Shown piece after piece: positions 13,127 through 25,439 of a DNA stretch of 64,000 nucleotides. A program made the translations under genes and the position numbers. The first letter of the stretch is position 1. Each line of letters starts with the position of its first letter. This DNA comes from Artemia franciscana (taxonomy: Eukaryota > Arthropoda > Branchiopoda > Anostraca > Artemiidae). Location: the NCBI RefSeq assembly GCF_032884065.1, contig NC_088867.1, positions 26,676,662 to 26,740,661 of the forward strand, written 5' to 3'. The notes under the pieces were generated by a model. The model had not been told where the DNA came from. It saw nothing but the letters and a program-made list of their open reading frames with translations, and did not search any database.

Positions 13127-13396
13127 CTTCCTTGCATCGTTATAGCTAATAGGATGAGCTGGGATTCTTGGGAGATCCATTTTTTCTGAGGAAATTCGAG
13201 AAGCCCCTTTTATTGCCGGATACATTGGGGTGCTTGGGTCTCCATCATGCCACACTATTGATCCTCGTTGCATTCCCTCTCCTGGTAACCACCAGGAGTT
13301 TGGATACGGAGATGCCTGGCCATTGTCACCAGCATAGTTCTGTGGATCACTGTACAGGATTATCCCTGCTGCTCCAAATCTTTGTGCGTTCTGAAC
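13127..13396 (-). CDS. Glutamate carboxypeptidase II-like peptidase, exon 3
   Basis: A 270-nt exon (90 codons, phase 0 at both ends) from CTTTTAG/GTT to AAG/GTAGGA. It begins VQNAQRFGAAGIILYSDP and ends ISYNDARK. This is the second half of the protease-associated (PA) domain of GCPII/NAALADase proteins: the GAxGxILYSDP strand, a WLPGEGMQRG loop matching the family's LPGGGVQRG, then the DPSTPMYPA and IPAHPISYNDA segments that lead back into the peptidase domain. In mammalian GCPII the SR and ligand loops near this region shape the glutamate pocket; I cannot assign specificity. It joins exon 2 (ending FRGDK) and exon 4 (starting IFAQMVG) without loss of frame. Confidence 0.95.
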
Positions 13397-13752
13397 CTAA
13401 AAGAGTCGAACAGTACATAACTAAGCTTTTCAATTATCCTGTAAATCATAACAAAGATAAGATCATTAAGCTATAATTCTTAATAATGATTCTTAATGTT
13501 TGTATCCAAGCAATCTTTTCAAGAGAAATATTTATTTGATTAAACTAAGAGATGACGCTGATAATGTCTTTAGAATGCCCAGTGAACGATGTGCTTGAAT
13601 GTGAATATCCAGACCGATTTTTGGTCATGAGTGTTGTAGATTATGAATAAGCATTTTAGTACAAAATAAAGCTTAAATGAAGGTTTCATGCTTATACAGA
13701 ATACTAGACAAGAAGCTACAATACATATAATGAAACAAGAGCTAAGAGCTCA
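13397..13752. other. Intron 2, 3' end, no feature seen
   Basis: The minus-strand acceptor is at 13397. No repeat or coding sequence recognised in the rest. Confidence 0.5.
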
Positions 13753-14339
13753 TATGGTGCTTGTGACGAAGTCGGAAAAACCAAGAGCCAAGAGCTCATA
13801 TGGTATGAGCTCTAGCAAAATTCTAAGAATGAATAGATTTCTTTAAAAGGAAAATCAGAGGCTTAATGCCGGTCGGGATTTAAAATAAGAGCTCTGAGTC
13901 ACAAGGTCCTTCTAAATATTAAAATTCATTAAGATCCAATCACCCACTCGTAAGTTAAAAATACCTCAATTTTCCTAATTTTCCCTCTCCCTTCAGCCCC
14001 CCAGATGGTCGAATCGGGGAAAACAAATTTATTAAGTCAATTTGTGCAGCTCCCTGACGCGCCTACCAATATCCATCGTCCCAGCACGTCCAGAAGCACC
14101 AAACTCATCAAAACACTGAACCCCACCCCCTAACTCCCCCACAGAGAGCGGATCCAGTCCGGTTACGTCAATCACGAAGCTACGACATTTATAACCGTTT
14201 CCCAGATTACCAGTTTCCCCCTCCAATGTCAACACATCTGGTCGGGATCTGAAATAAGAGCTCTGAGACATGAGTTCCTTCTAAATATCAAATTTCATTA
14301 TGATCGCTATATGTCACTTGGTAGATATCAAGTGCCATA
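13753..14339. repeat. Short copy of the TATGGCACTTG repeat
   Basis: Starts TATGGTGCTTG (one transition cluster away from the other copy's end) and ends CAAGTGCCATA at 14339. It lacks most of the internal tandem units of the 10763-12277 copy. The open frame at 14032-14271 is chance. Confidence 0.7.
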
Positions 14340-15354
14340 AAAAGAAATCACCAATGCAACAGCATAAACACATAAATAAACATACACCATAAGCAAAAGA
14401 CAGTAGGGGAAAGGAAGACCGTATTCCTACCTTAGTAATTAATATAGATCAGTACTTGAATGAGGCCTTAATCCCGCTCATCCATCCAATTACATAGGTC
14501 AGACAGAATAGCCATACACAATCAACCATTAAGAATGATCCATTAACAGACAGTCGTGTCGTAAGTAAGTATAAGTCGTCATTTACCAAATATTAAAAGC
14601 AATAATTCAGCTGCAACAGCCTAACACAAGGGCTCATCAGGAGAATACACTCTTGCTTATAGGATTTTGGCACATTAAATTCCCTACCCAGGCAAATGGC
14701 GTGCCTACCATAAATTCCCTATGGTATCCCCGTGCTAGGTATCACCCCCAAAATATATGCTTTTGAAAAAACAAATGTAAAACAACCAAGTAACTCCAGA
14801 ACTAAGTTATTATACCTTGGTTTTGGCCCTCGTGTAATTATATTAATCAGAAGGAACATACCATTCCAAAATCTATATTAATTCTGAACAATTATTAAAA
14901 ATTTTACAATCTATCAAATCACTCTATTGATGCAAATGTGACCTAAATAAAATTCAAGGAAATGAATGCAAATTAAGACCTTTTGAAAATACAACATATG
15001 CAAAATCCTCCAGAAATCCACTGTCAAAATTTTGGGACACGCCAAACTCAGTAACAATGAAAATCAAAATCAACCGAAGATTTTGCTAAATATTTCAAGA
15101 TAATTCTTCCGGTATTTATTTGAAAGTTCGTTATAATGAAAAAAGTTTTTTAAATTGCAAAGTTAGTTTATTTGCAGAGAAACATCTTAAAATCAATGTT
15201 TGGCTTAAAATTTTACATCTATTTTTAAAATCAATATAGCTACTACAAATCCTTGCATATCTAAATAACTGTGAGTGAAATGCTGTATATGTAATATTTG
15301 AGTGTATATTACTTTCAGGGAATGGGAAATTAATCACTTCAAAATCAAAATCAT
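14340..15354 (-). mobile_element. Retroelement 3' fragment with reverse-transcriptase-protein tail (copy 1)
   Basis: Homologous to 41575-42562 and, for the non-coding part, to 43125-43520. On the minus strand the coding tail (15131-15354) reads FPFPESNIHSNI then SQLFRYARICSSYIDFKNRC. This is the type of segment found at the C-terminus of reverse-transcriptase proteins in many aquatic-invertebrate retroelements (family membership uncertain). A roughly 0.7-kb 3' non-coding region follows down to 14340. It is 5' truncated, as usual for non-LTR elements. Stops interrupt the frame relative to copy 2. Its 5' break at 15354 abuts Helitron sequence. Confidence 0.65.
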
Positions 15355-16418
15355 CCGTTTTATTATTTTTAGTTTTGTTTTTCTCCTTTATTTTTTTCCT
15401 TTTTTTTTCTTTTTTAGTTTATTTAGATTTTTAGATTTTTTAGTTTTTTTATTAGTTTTTAGTTTTTTTTTCTTTTTAGTTTTTGACTTCTTTTTAGTTT
15501 TGTTAATTTTTTTTTTTACTTATGTCCTGGTCGTCATTTATACTCCCTGTGTCCCGGTGCTTTGTTGATTGCTAATCGAACATTCCTTTTGTCCTGGTCG
15601 CTTTCTCTTTGAGTGTCGTCATTTATTTTTTTCTTTTTTAGTTCTTTTAGTTTTTACCTTTTTTAGTTTTTTTTAGTTTTTTAGATGAAATTTTTTTTTA
15701 GTTTTTTCCTTTTTTTCTTTTTAGTTTTTTATTGGTTTTTACCTTTATGTTAGCTTATTTTTCAGTTTTTTCCTTTTTTTTTAGTTTTTTTTATTTTTTA
15801 TTTTTTTTTAGTTTTTTACCTTTTTTTAGTTTTTTTAGTTTTTTTAGTTTTTTTAGTCTTTTAGCTTTTTTACTTTTTTTATTAGTTTTTAGTTTTTTTG
15901 TAGTTTTTGCCTTTTTTTAGTTTTTTCAGTTTTTTTTTAGTTTTTTTTTTTTGTAGTTTTTGCCTTTTTTTAGTTTTTTCAGTTTTTTTTTTAGTTTTTT
16001 ATTGGTTTTTACCTTTATTTTAGCTTATTTTTCAGTTTTTTCCTTTTTTTTTAGTTTTTTTTTAGTTTTTAGTTTTTTTCGTTTTTTACCTTTTTTTTAG
16101 TTTTTTTAGTTTTTTTAGTTTTTTAGCTTTTTTATTTTTTTTATTAGTTTTTAGTTTTTTTTGTAGTTTTTGCCTTTTTTTTAGTTTTTTAGTTTTTTAG
16201 CTTTTTTGTTAGTTTTTAGTTTTTTTTTGTAGTTTTTGCCTTTTTTTAGTTTTTTTAGTTTTTTAGCTTTTTTATTTTTTTTATTAGTTTTTAGTTTTTT
16301 TTGTAGTTTTTGCCTTTTTTAGTTTTTTCAGTTTTGACGTCACCTGATCCAGTTTTTTCAGGTGACGTCACCTGATCCATCCACAGACAGACAGACAACT
16401 TATTTTTATATATATAGA
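15355..16418 (-). mobile_element. Helitron H-e, minus strand, 5' part only
   Basis: The minus-strand 5' end is at 16418 (TCTATATATATAAAAATAAG), followed by the TGACGTCA palindromes (16335-16375) and the A-rich tandem tract. At 15500-15620 is the same stretch of GTCCTGGTCGTCATTTATAC-type repeats seen in H-b. It breaks off at 15355 against the retroelement fragment, so helicase and 3' end are missing. Confidence 0.8.
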
Positions 16419-16723
<305 letters not shown>

Positions 16724-16834
16724 CAGGTGGGACACAGGGACACAACTACAATGTCGCGTAACTAATATGGCGCGTAACGACTTACGCGAGCGGGGGGGCT
16801 TGGGGGGGGGGAAGTGCTCCCACCAACTAGGTGT
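16724..16834 (+). mobile_element. Helitron H-d 3' end, plus strand, truncated
   Basis: GGTGGGACACAGGGACACAA, then ATGGCGCGTAACGACTTACG and a G-rich stretch ending CACCAACTAGGTGT: the same 3' region as H-a and H-b but in the opposite orientation. It is cut off after CTAGGTGT, before the terminal hairpin, by the foldback repeat that starts at 16836. Confidence 0.8.
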
Positions 16835-16835
16835 C

Positions 16836-18412
16836 GACTCTTTCTCTTAACTCTACATTTTAAAACAGTAAAAACTTTAGCGTAAAGAGCGGGGCGTTGA
16901 GTAGAAAAAGCCCCTTTCATATACGGAGTAATTTCTGTTCGTTTTAAGTTTTAATGTCCCTCCTTACTTTCATTTAAAAAACTTGTTTTTTTTATTTAAT
17001 TTCTGAACGTTTTTAAATCAATGCATGTTTTGATTTTGGCTCTCCGCAGAGGAATAATTAAAACGAAATTTGTAAATTTATTTTTTTGGCTAAATGGCTT
17101 TGTCATAATTTTGATCGAATGATTTTGAAAAAAAGAGCGGGGGAGGAAGCCTAGTTGCCCTCCGAATTTCGGTTAATTAAAAAGGCAACTAGAACTTAAT
17201 TTTTTACGAATGTTTTTATTAGCAAAAGATATACGTAACCTATAAATTAGCCTACTTAAAGAACTTTTGTATTCTCATTATTTTATTACATATATGAGGG
17301 GGTTCGCCCCCTCGTCAGTACCTCGCTCTTTACACTAAGGCTTAAATTTTGTCCCAATTCATTAAGAATGACCCCTGAATCACAAAAGCCGCAGAATAAA
17401 TAATTGAAATTACTAAAAATATTTTAGTGTAAAGAGCGAGGTATTAGGAAGAGGTGATCCCCTAATATGGGCAATAATTTCTGTTCGTTTTAAGTTTTAA
17501 TGCTGCTGCTTACTTCCAGCTAAAAAAAAACTTTTTCATGTTTATTTTTTCATTGTTTTTTTAAGTAATGGTAGTAAATCCTGCGCTCCCTTCATGGAAA
17601 TTTTCTTCCCCCGTGACAAATTCTTTGAAGGAAGGTTCCCCCAGCATATCCCCCTCTTCTCAACCCCTGCCTCCAACCAAAAAATCTTCCAGAAAACGCC
17701 TGTACACTTCCCAATAACCATTACTATATGTAAGCACTGGTCAAAATTTTGAAGCTGTAACCCCTCCCACGGGGACTGTGGGGGAGAAAGTTGTCCCCAA
17801 AGACATAGTTATAAGGTTTTTCGACTACGCTGAATAAAATGGCTATCTCAGAGTTTTCATCCGTTGACTTTGGGAAAATAATTAGCGTGGGAGGGGGCCT
17901 AGGTGCCCTCCAATTTTTTTGGTCACTTAAAAAGAGCACTAGAACTTTTGATTTCCGTTAGAATGAGCCCTCTCGCAACATTCTAGGACAACTGGGTTGA
18001 TACGATCACCCCTGGGAAAAAAAAAAACAAACAAATAAACACGCATCCGTGATCTGCCTTCTGGCAAAAAATATAAAATTCCACATTTTTGTAGATAGGA
18101 GCTTGAAACTTCTACAGTAGGGTTCTCTGATACGCCGAATCTGATGGTGTAATTTTCGTTAAGGTTCTATGACTTTTAGGGGATGTTTCCCCCTATTTTC
18201 TAAAAAAACGCATGATTTTCTCAGGCTCGTAACTTTTGATGGGTATAACTAAACTTGATGAAACTTATATATTTAAAATCAGAATTAAAATGCAATTCTT
18301 TTGATATAGCTATTGGTACAAAAATTCCATCTTTTAGACTTTTGGTTACAATTGAGCCGGGTCGCTCCTTACTACAGTTCGTTACCACGAACTGTTTGAA
18401 ACTGGGTCCTTG
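16836..18412 (+). repeat. Half copy of the foldback element
   Basis: Matches the left arm of the 27252-30634 palindrome from about 27391 to 28906, including its small hairpins (TTTACACTAAAG at 17328 paired with CTTTAGCGTAAAG-like sequence near 17424). It ends at CAGTTCGTTACCACGAACTG. Only one arm is present. No coding capacity; apparent open frames such as 17724-17939 are chance. Confidence 0.85.
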
Positions 18413-18415
18413 AAG

Positions 18416-18835
18416 CTTCAACATGAGAGAGCACTAGCTGCTTCCGAACATGGATGCTTACACCAAATAATTATAATTCGCCGGAAAGATCGCATATCTT
18501 ACTCCGATATTCGCCAGCTCTACAAGATTAGAAGAGATGTCGCTACCACCGTTAAAAAGCGCCACTTAGAATGGCTGGGTCACGTCTTGCGAAGACCACC
18601 AGAATACATGCCCCGTCAAATCCTTCTAGTTGAGCGCTACGACTCTTGGAAGAGGCGTCAAGGAGGGCAAAACAAGAACTGGTGAACTCTGATCAAGTCT
18701 GACCTGAATCCCATTGGTGGCTTTAAGAAATTTGTACACAGATGGTAAACCCAGTTGCTCCCTTCTGACTCCCACCACAAGTACAAGTACGTACCCTACT
18801 TTTGTCACAACAAGTGCACTAAAATAGCACCTTTC
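18416..18835 (+). pseudogene. LINE reverse-transcriptase C-terminal fragment
   Basis: Open on the plus strand from about 18410 to 18685 and then readable past a stop. It contains the hallmark tail of non-LTR retrotransposon ORF2 proteins: a region like CLHQIIIIRRKDRISYSDIR followed by RHLEWLGHVLRRPPEYMPRQ and a basic KRRQGGQNKNW stretch. Past the stop come IKSDLNPIGG-like and HRW residues. No RT palm or endonuclease domain is present, so this is a 5'-truncated dead copy inside intron 2 of the peptidase gene. It directly follows the foldback half copy. Confidence 0.85.
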
Positions 18836-19995
18836 TAAACAGTTAAAGAAAATTAAAATAAGAATATCTCTAATGTACTCCTCGAAACAGGTCCCTAAAC
18901 CCTGTTTTCAGGTAGATTACCAGTTTCAGGAGTAATCCTGAAAGTACCCACATCCTATTTTAGGGATACACCACATCTGAAAAAGGGTAACATATTCCTG
19001 AAATTAGACTGAAAAGAGAACCAAATACTCTGTGTTGTATACAGTAGAGGTATATAGTAGAGGTAGAGGTGAACGGTTACATTAATGTGAACAGTGCAGT
19101 TTTGTTGTAATTGTTGTGAGTTGTATACAGTAGAGGTATGCTAATGTGAACTGTTACATTGATGTGAACAGTGTAGTTTTAGGGTAAATGGTAAAATAAG
19201 GATTCAAAATACCTATACAAGTCTTTCAGATATCCTTAGTTACCTACTTTGCCTAACTGGTAGTTGGGTTTAGACACGGCAAGTGCAGGAAATTGCAAAG
19301 TTCACTGGCAACAAAAGTTCACATAGCAAACCTCTAATGTATTAAATCAAAGAGAAAAGCGCTACTTCCCAAAACTCAGAACTTGATGCTCTGATACTTT
19401 CCCAGGAATTACTGTGTCGCTTGTAAATTGCTTATTCTTACATAAGTAAGATAAGGACTAGAAATTTCAAAACCAACTCAGTATCATCTGTGAGAGCCAA
19501 GCAATGAGTTTAGGCAATACAATATTTCCTTTTGTTTTTAATGTATAGTATTGATTTTCTGATGCTGTTTCTACTAGATTTTTGTTAAAATCATAGCATT
19601 TCTGAGTGTCTGTGAGAGCCAGTCAATGCGTTTAGGCAATACAATCCTTCATCTTGATTTTAAGGTAGTCTTGATTTGTTGGTGCTGTTTCTACTTGAAT
19701 AAAAATGTTGCAAACACCTATTTAAGGTTAGGCTGAGTGTTAATCTTCGAGCATGTTCTGAAATAACCTAAAACTTAGAGACGTGGACCTAGCTATGATT
19801 ATGACATGATATGCTTCTCTAAAATGAAACATGGGAAGGTGATTGATGGTGATTTTTATAACCTCTGTAAGATCTAACTTAATATTTTGTCTGTCTGTGG
19901 TTACTCAACTAGTAGATGATAAAAGATACTAATCAAGCTATGTAAAGTCTGAAAGCATTGTTACTGCAATAGAATGATATTAAGGATTCTGGTTC
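18836..19995. other. Intron 2 sequence with two small direct duplications
   Basis: Mostly unremarkable. Two local direct duplications are visible. One is about 80 bp with TACAGTAGAGGTAT at 19040 and 19125, each followed by GTTACATT.ATGTGAACAGTG. The other is about 125 bp with GTGAGAGCCA and TTTAGGCAATACAAT at 19490 and 19612. No coding potential recognised. Confidence 0.6.
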
Positions 19996-22620
19996 ACCTT
20001 GCAGATATATTCTCTGAAAATTGAAATTGATTGGCTTCTAGAATGGGAGAAACCCAAAAATTTACCGAAAAAACAGGCTCAGAGCCAGATACTAGACTTT
20101 TTCTCAAAAAAAAAAGAAGAAGGAAAAGAGTGCGCTGAAAGACAGGGAAGAACAAGTGAAGAAACCAAGGCAGCTGGCAAGTGACAAGAGAGTTGTCATT
20201 GATGTTCATAGCACTTCAGACAAAATGGCTGGTGAGCATAGTGCTCTTGAAACCACTCTAAGAAATCGAGAGACAGTTTTGATTGAAAATGTGAATCCCT
20301 TTGGTGGTTTTGCAGTGGTAACGTCAGGGAAAAGCAAGCAGAGATCTGTTCCTGATACTGAAAACATGACGGTAAGGAAAAGTAAGTCCAAACGTACATA
20401 TCAACTGAGCATTGGTACCGACAATGAGCCTGAAAATAGTGGAGGTCTGAGTACAGAACAGACAACCAAGAAAAACAGAAAGATGGCTACCGACAATATA
20501 GAACTGATTGACAACTACTCAGAAGGTGAAATGTATGAAAGTCATGAAGGTGTAGACATCATAATCTCATGTAAGGCTAGTAAAAAAAAAAGCAAAAAGA
20601 AGAATGTGCAAGTGGGTCACAAGGAACCGGCTAATACTTGTGTGAGTGACAGTGGAAGCAGCAATAGTGAGACAGAAACAGTACAAACCAGAAAAACAGG
20701 AAGAAAAACCAAGAAGAAACCAAAACGAGCTTTTGTTAAAGCTTGGGAGGATGACAAGGAGCTCAGCTATTTTACTTTGCTCAGCTTTTACTTAACCAGA
20801 GCCCCCAACAATAGAGACCAGCCGTCGTGCAAGCCCTACCATCGGGTTTTGAAGGGGTCAAAAAAGAATATTTTGAGGCATACAAAATTGAAGAATCACA
20901 TTTATAGGTGCAAAGAAGAAGGAGCTGCATCTACACCCAGTGTGCTGATGTTTGTTAGGCAGAAGGACATTGATGTAACCAATGCAGAAATCCGCTTATC
21001 AGCGTGGTTTGCCTCAGAAGACATACCTTTCATTAAAACCGATATACTTATCCGTGTTTTGAAAGCATGTGCACTGGACTCTGCATGTGCTTAAGAATGT
21101 GCAAATGAAATGGACGAGGATCAAAAGGATCGTGAAGAATGTTCTTGCCCTTATGAATGAAGCAGACTTTCTCGTGATTTGAGCAAAACCTTTTACTCTG
21201 TGGCTCTTGATGAGCCAACAGATAGAGGAAGTGTCAAATCTTTAGTGATTATTGTGAAGTACAAACAGCCCGATACTCAAGCAGTCAAAGAAGAATTCTT
21301 AGGAATTCTGGAGGTTGAAGGTGCAAGCAGCCTTGGACAGAAAACTTTAATCATGAACTGTTTAAAAAAGCTTGGCATACCACTCTATCGGATGATCGGT
21401 ATTGGCTTTGACAATGCTTCTGTTAGCACGGGAGCTCAAGCTGGACTTGGGGCACTGCTTACCGCTGGAAGTCTGGGGGGATGGTTAATGACGCGCTACC
21501 TGAGCTGTTTGTTCTTGGATGTACCACTTATTCTCTTGCCCTAATTGCTAGTCATGCGAGCAAGCGACTGTCAGAAGGCCTTGAGCCTATGCTGAGAGAT
21601 TTGATCAACTATGTTGCTAACAGCCCCAAACGTATTGCTGAGCTGAAGGAAATTAAACGATTCGCAGACCTGAAGGTACACCGTTTGCTTCAAATAGCAA
21701 ATACTTGGTGGCTTTCGATGGAACAAGCAATTTCTCGTGTTCTTGAGCAATGGAATGCCCTTGTGATGTTTTCACCAATCACGGTCATGGAGATGCAGCT
21801 GGGGACAAGAGTTCCCGAAATAAAGCTGCCAAAATCTTGTCTAACTCGAAGGAGCCCTTGACTAAGGCATACTTTCATTTCCTTGTGTTTACACTCAACA
21901 AGATCAATTACTTGAATTTGGAGTTCCAGAGTAGTGACACTCGTATTCACAAACTCCTTTTCCTGCTCAAGGGCAGCCATGAAGTCTATCATGAAGTCTT
22001 TTGTCAAAACCGACATCTTTGAGATGATGATGCTTTTGTCATACCCATGACCTCACGCTGTTTCAAGGAAATCTCCAAGATTTCTTGCGGTCCAAATACC
22101 AAAATACACTTTCTGAAATACAAGGATGTGATACCCTTGAATGATCTCAAACAGTTTAGGTTAAACTGCCTGAACTTCCTTGTAGAAGTTATCAAACAAA
22201 TGAGGAAAAGAGTTGATCATTCTGATCCCACTTTAAGACCCACTCGTTTAGACCCACTGACTGCTTTGAGCGGAAGAGTTGACAGTCTATTGGGACTGAC
22301 TGGTCGGTTCTGTAGCTTACTTGGGAAACATGAAGGTGAAGTGGAAGGGTCAAGGAATGTAATAGAGACTCAATGGATCTTGGTGAGTGAGCACAGGGAC
22401 GAAATTATCAGAACCATGGGAACTGAAATGTCTCCTTGTGGAAGACGTTATTGAATACGAAAGATGCTCAAGGCAAGCCACATTTCGAAGAGCTGTCCTT
22501 TTTCATGCTAAATCTGTGTGCTCTCCCGCATTCCAGTGCAGCTGCAGAACTTCAGTTTTTCGTTCTATCAAATATTAAAACGAAACTATATTAATTCTTT
22601 CCGATATACGGAAGAATTTT
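19996..22620 (+). pseudogene. hAT-family transposase, multiply frameshifted
   Basis: A nearly full-length hAT transposase spread over several frames. An N-terminal piece (20040-20184) has LDFFSKKKEEGKE. A 312-codon frame (20156-21094) covers a basic region and a degenerate BED-like finger (SCKPYH..RHTKLKNHIYRC). Then come IVKNVLA (about 21130) and the DDE core VALDEPTDRGSVKS (21200) with GFDNASVSTG (21410). In the next frame are TYSLALIASHASKRL (21525) and TWWLSMEQAISRVLEQWNAL (21700), the conserved RWLS/EQW block. The C-terminal dimerisation motif LPHSSAAAELQFF (22522-22560) follows, then SNIKTK. At least four frame changes and a stop at 21094 inactivate it. It resembles the ZNF862/ZBED-type domesticated hAT group. 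Terminal inverted repeats were not found. It lies in intron 2, antisense to the peptidase gene. Confidence 0.85.
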
Positions 22621-23700
22621 ATGGCCTGGTACAAGGAGAAAGAAGAAGAGACCAATGAGCCCTAGATATAATTTGGGTCAAATATGCTTGAAGTTCTGGG
22701 GAGGGGGGTTTGTGTGTGAAAGGAACAGCCAAGTTGTTCAGTACTTATATATCGGATATTCATTTGTGATTTTTAGTACAAATGTGCGTTTTATTTGGGC
22801 TTAGATTTTTCCTCCGCCTCTAGGTCCATTAGAGACCTACAGGAAGGCTTAGTAGTATTGTTGGTTCAAGCTAAGTTTTAAAAAGGGCACAATGAGCCCC
22901 GGACAAGATAGTTGGAACTGTTTTGTCTGGGAACTAAGTTCCGATTACCGAGTCAAAGTGAAATACTGCACAAGAGAAAAAAAGTAGGCCCAAATCATGT
23001 TAAAACGAACCGAAGCTTGTTCAGGCGTTAAAGCTTAGCCAATAAAGCAGATTACGTAAATTCATGGCGTCATACGATAAGTCTATTTTCAATTTACTGT
23101 CAGTATTGATTGTCCCTAGAACCTTTATAGATGTAAGCTTGCCTCGTTGGTCGCCCAGAGACAAATTCATAGTGTGTAACATTAATTTAATCGAATGTTC
23201 CTATTTCTTTCGTGACGTCTTAAAAACGTCACGATTCCAAGATAAAAGGATAAGGTTTAGTTTACTCCTTTTTGAACTGATTTGGAAAAGATTATATATT
23301 CAAAACTCCAAATAAAAATTTGACAATTAAATATGATACCATTTGTAGCGAAAAAATACGACACATTTAGGGAAATATTATGGAATCTGAGACGAAAAGC
23401 ACATTTCCGGAAGAAAAATGACACAATCCTTAAAAAAAAAATTTGGCAGCCCTGAATTCAATACTGAATTAGAAAAAGAAAAAAAAAAATCAATATTCAC
23501 AGTTGACATGCGAAATTACGTCATCCTCAATAAATTTTCATACGTAAAAAAGATTAAAATATAATAATAAATTTTCCTGAAAATCTTGGCAATTCAAGAT
23601 TTCATTTAACAAAATTGATTGATTTTTCACTGTTACAAAAGGAAGAATTAGTAGAAATTGATATCTAATCCCTTCTACTTTTAGTCTATGCCTTTATTAT
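22621..23700. other. Intron 2 sequence, no feature seen
   Basis: No recognised repeat or coding region. Confidence 0.45.
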
Positions 23701-23701
23701 T

Positions 23702-23968
23702 GGTGATAGGGGGAAGCCTACCTCCTCTTCAAACCCTCGTTCTTTACGCTAAAGTTTAACTTTTTGTCCCTACCCTGTAAGCACGACTGCTGAAACACAA
23801 TATTGTTTGGATTGAAATAACAAGTTTTTTAAAACACTTGAAAACTTCAGCGTAACAAGCAAGGGGTTGAGGAGGGAGTAGCCTCCTTATATACGGATAG
23901 TTTTTATTCGTTTTAAGTTTTAACGTTGCTCCTTACTTTCAGTTTAAAAACTTGCTGTTTTTTCGTTT
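23702..23968 (+). repeat. Degenerate end of a foldback element
   Basis: Carries TTCTTTACGCTAAAGTTTAA and the facing AACTTCAGCGTAA, then TTTTTATTCGTTTTAAGTTT and TGCTCCTTACTTTCAG. It thus matches the outer hairpin and edge of the 27252-30634 element at lower identity. Confidence 0.7.
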
Positions 23969-24070
23969 AACAAGGCCAAAAGGATGTTAATTGAAAGTAC
24001 TTCTCAAGCATTTGACTTTCTCAGGATTCAGTTTAACATCTTGCAAGTATTGATACAGATGGAAGCTTAC

Positions 24071-24331
24071 CTTATCACCCCTGAAAAACTTTCCGTATCG
24101 GGCCAAGACAAGTCGTCCTTTGACTGATATTTTCAATTCATCTTCCAAATATTTAAAATCATCATATGATCCATAGTTTACATATATAATGTGATCTGCT
24201 TCCACTGTGCCAGATGCTGCAAATGCTAAATAACCTGGCAAAACAGAATTGTCGTAAAAATTTCCATCTATTTGAGGTTCAAAAAGGGCCGCAGTGAACT
24301 TAACTTGTCCTCTTTCGTCAATGATTTGGAC
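24071..24331 (-). CDS. Glutamate carboxypeptidase II-like peptidase, exon 2
   Basis: A 261-nt exon (87 codons, phase 0/0), acceptor TCTTTACAG and donor AAG/GTAAGC. It begins VQIIDERGQVKF and ends LARYGKFFRGDK. It contains the family landmarks of GCPII/NAALADase: LFEPQIDGNFYDNSVLPGYLA-like loop, SGTVEADHIIYVNYGSYDDF, and GRLVLARYGKFFRGDK, the entry to the protease-associated domain (mammalian proteins have GKIVIARYGKVFRGNK here). Joins exon 1 (ending DNGSG) and exon 3 (starting VQNAQR) in frame. An alternative reading through the donor gives a short extension then a stop, which supports splicing here. Confidence 0.95.
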
Positions 24332-25435
24332 CTGTAAAGATTGTTAGACCATCAGCATTATAGAGACTCCTCTAAAGGTCCAAAATATTTGATATATTTC
24401 ATTTGAGGGAGAGGACTGCTCCCTTGGCATAGCGTTTGACGACTTTGGCAGAAGCCTCCATAGCTGTAATAATAGAAAAGTTAATTGTAGGGAAAACACT
24501 AAACTGCCCTGATCAACGCATGATAATAAATAATAATACATCATTAAAAGATTTATGTAAATCTAATTGAATAACCAATGCACGAGCGCCTTACTTTATT
24601 ATGAAAAAGTCGAAAGATAAAAGTAATCTCGAAAAGATAAAAACCCAACGTGATAAATAATGATTTTTCAACAATAAGAAAATTTTAATACTAAAACTTG
24701 CAGGTGCTCTAACATATACCATTTTAATATGTCGAATTCAATTAGAATAACGACCGGTAGATTCTTAAAATGTACCTTTGTCAGATATGGTTTCCAACTA
24801 GTGTCTTGAAGTCTTGAAGTCTTGAAGGGAAGTAAAAAACAAGGCAGATCTTGAACATTTATTTTGATTAGGATAGCTTGCTTTTTTAATAGTCAAGATT
24901 TAGAAAACTGAAAAATTCACCAGAGCCCTGACAGAGCTTGGTTCTTTAGCCCTCGTGAAAGAGAAAGGAAGAAGAGATACCGTGTCTGATACAACACCTC
25001 TCTTATTTATAAAGGGCTCTGCATGGGTTATGACAATGTGGCAGTGAAGGGGGTATGAATTTCCACAGAAAAATGGCTCCACCTAAGATGGGTCCCAAAA
25101 AGGGTCAATAATCTTTTTAGATGGGGGTAGAACCTCCAAATATTAAGGCCCCAAAACGGATATTTTTTTGTGATTAGCCAAAAGCAATATCCTTAAACAC
25201 CTGTGCCAAGCGAGCCCTAATACATTAGAAAAAAACTGAAAAGAAGAATCGATATACCAAAAAGGAACTAACAAACTTTCTTTCTCTGAATGGCTAGATA
25301 GTTTCACCTTAATACCTGTAGTCTCAGTAATAGTGTTTGTAATCCTAGTAGTAGCAGCAGTAGCAGTAGCAATACTGTCAGTGCCCAGGTAGTACCTTTT
25401 GATTAGTTAAATATCAAGGAGGCACACTCGTGCCT
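24332..25435. other. Intron 1, 3' part, no feature seen
   Basis: Intronic sequence of the peptidase gene. Short open frames near 24344-24544 and 24900-25082 show no recognisable content. Confidence 0.5.
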
Positions 25436-25439
25436 CTAT

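Noticed and set aside
20196-20465. Minus-strand frames opposite the hAT transposase
   Set aside because: Antisense shadows without recognisable content; the plus strand carries the transposase motifs.
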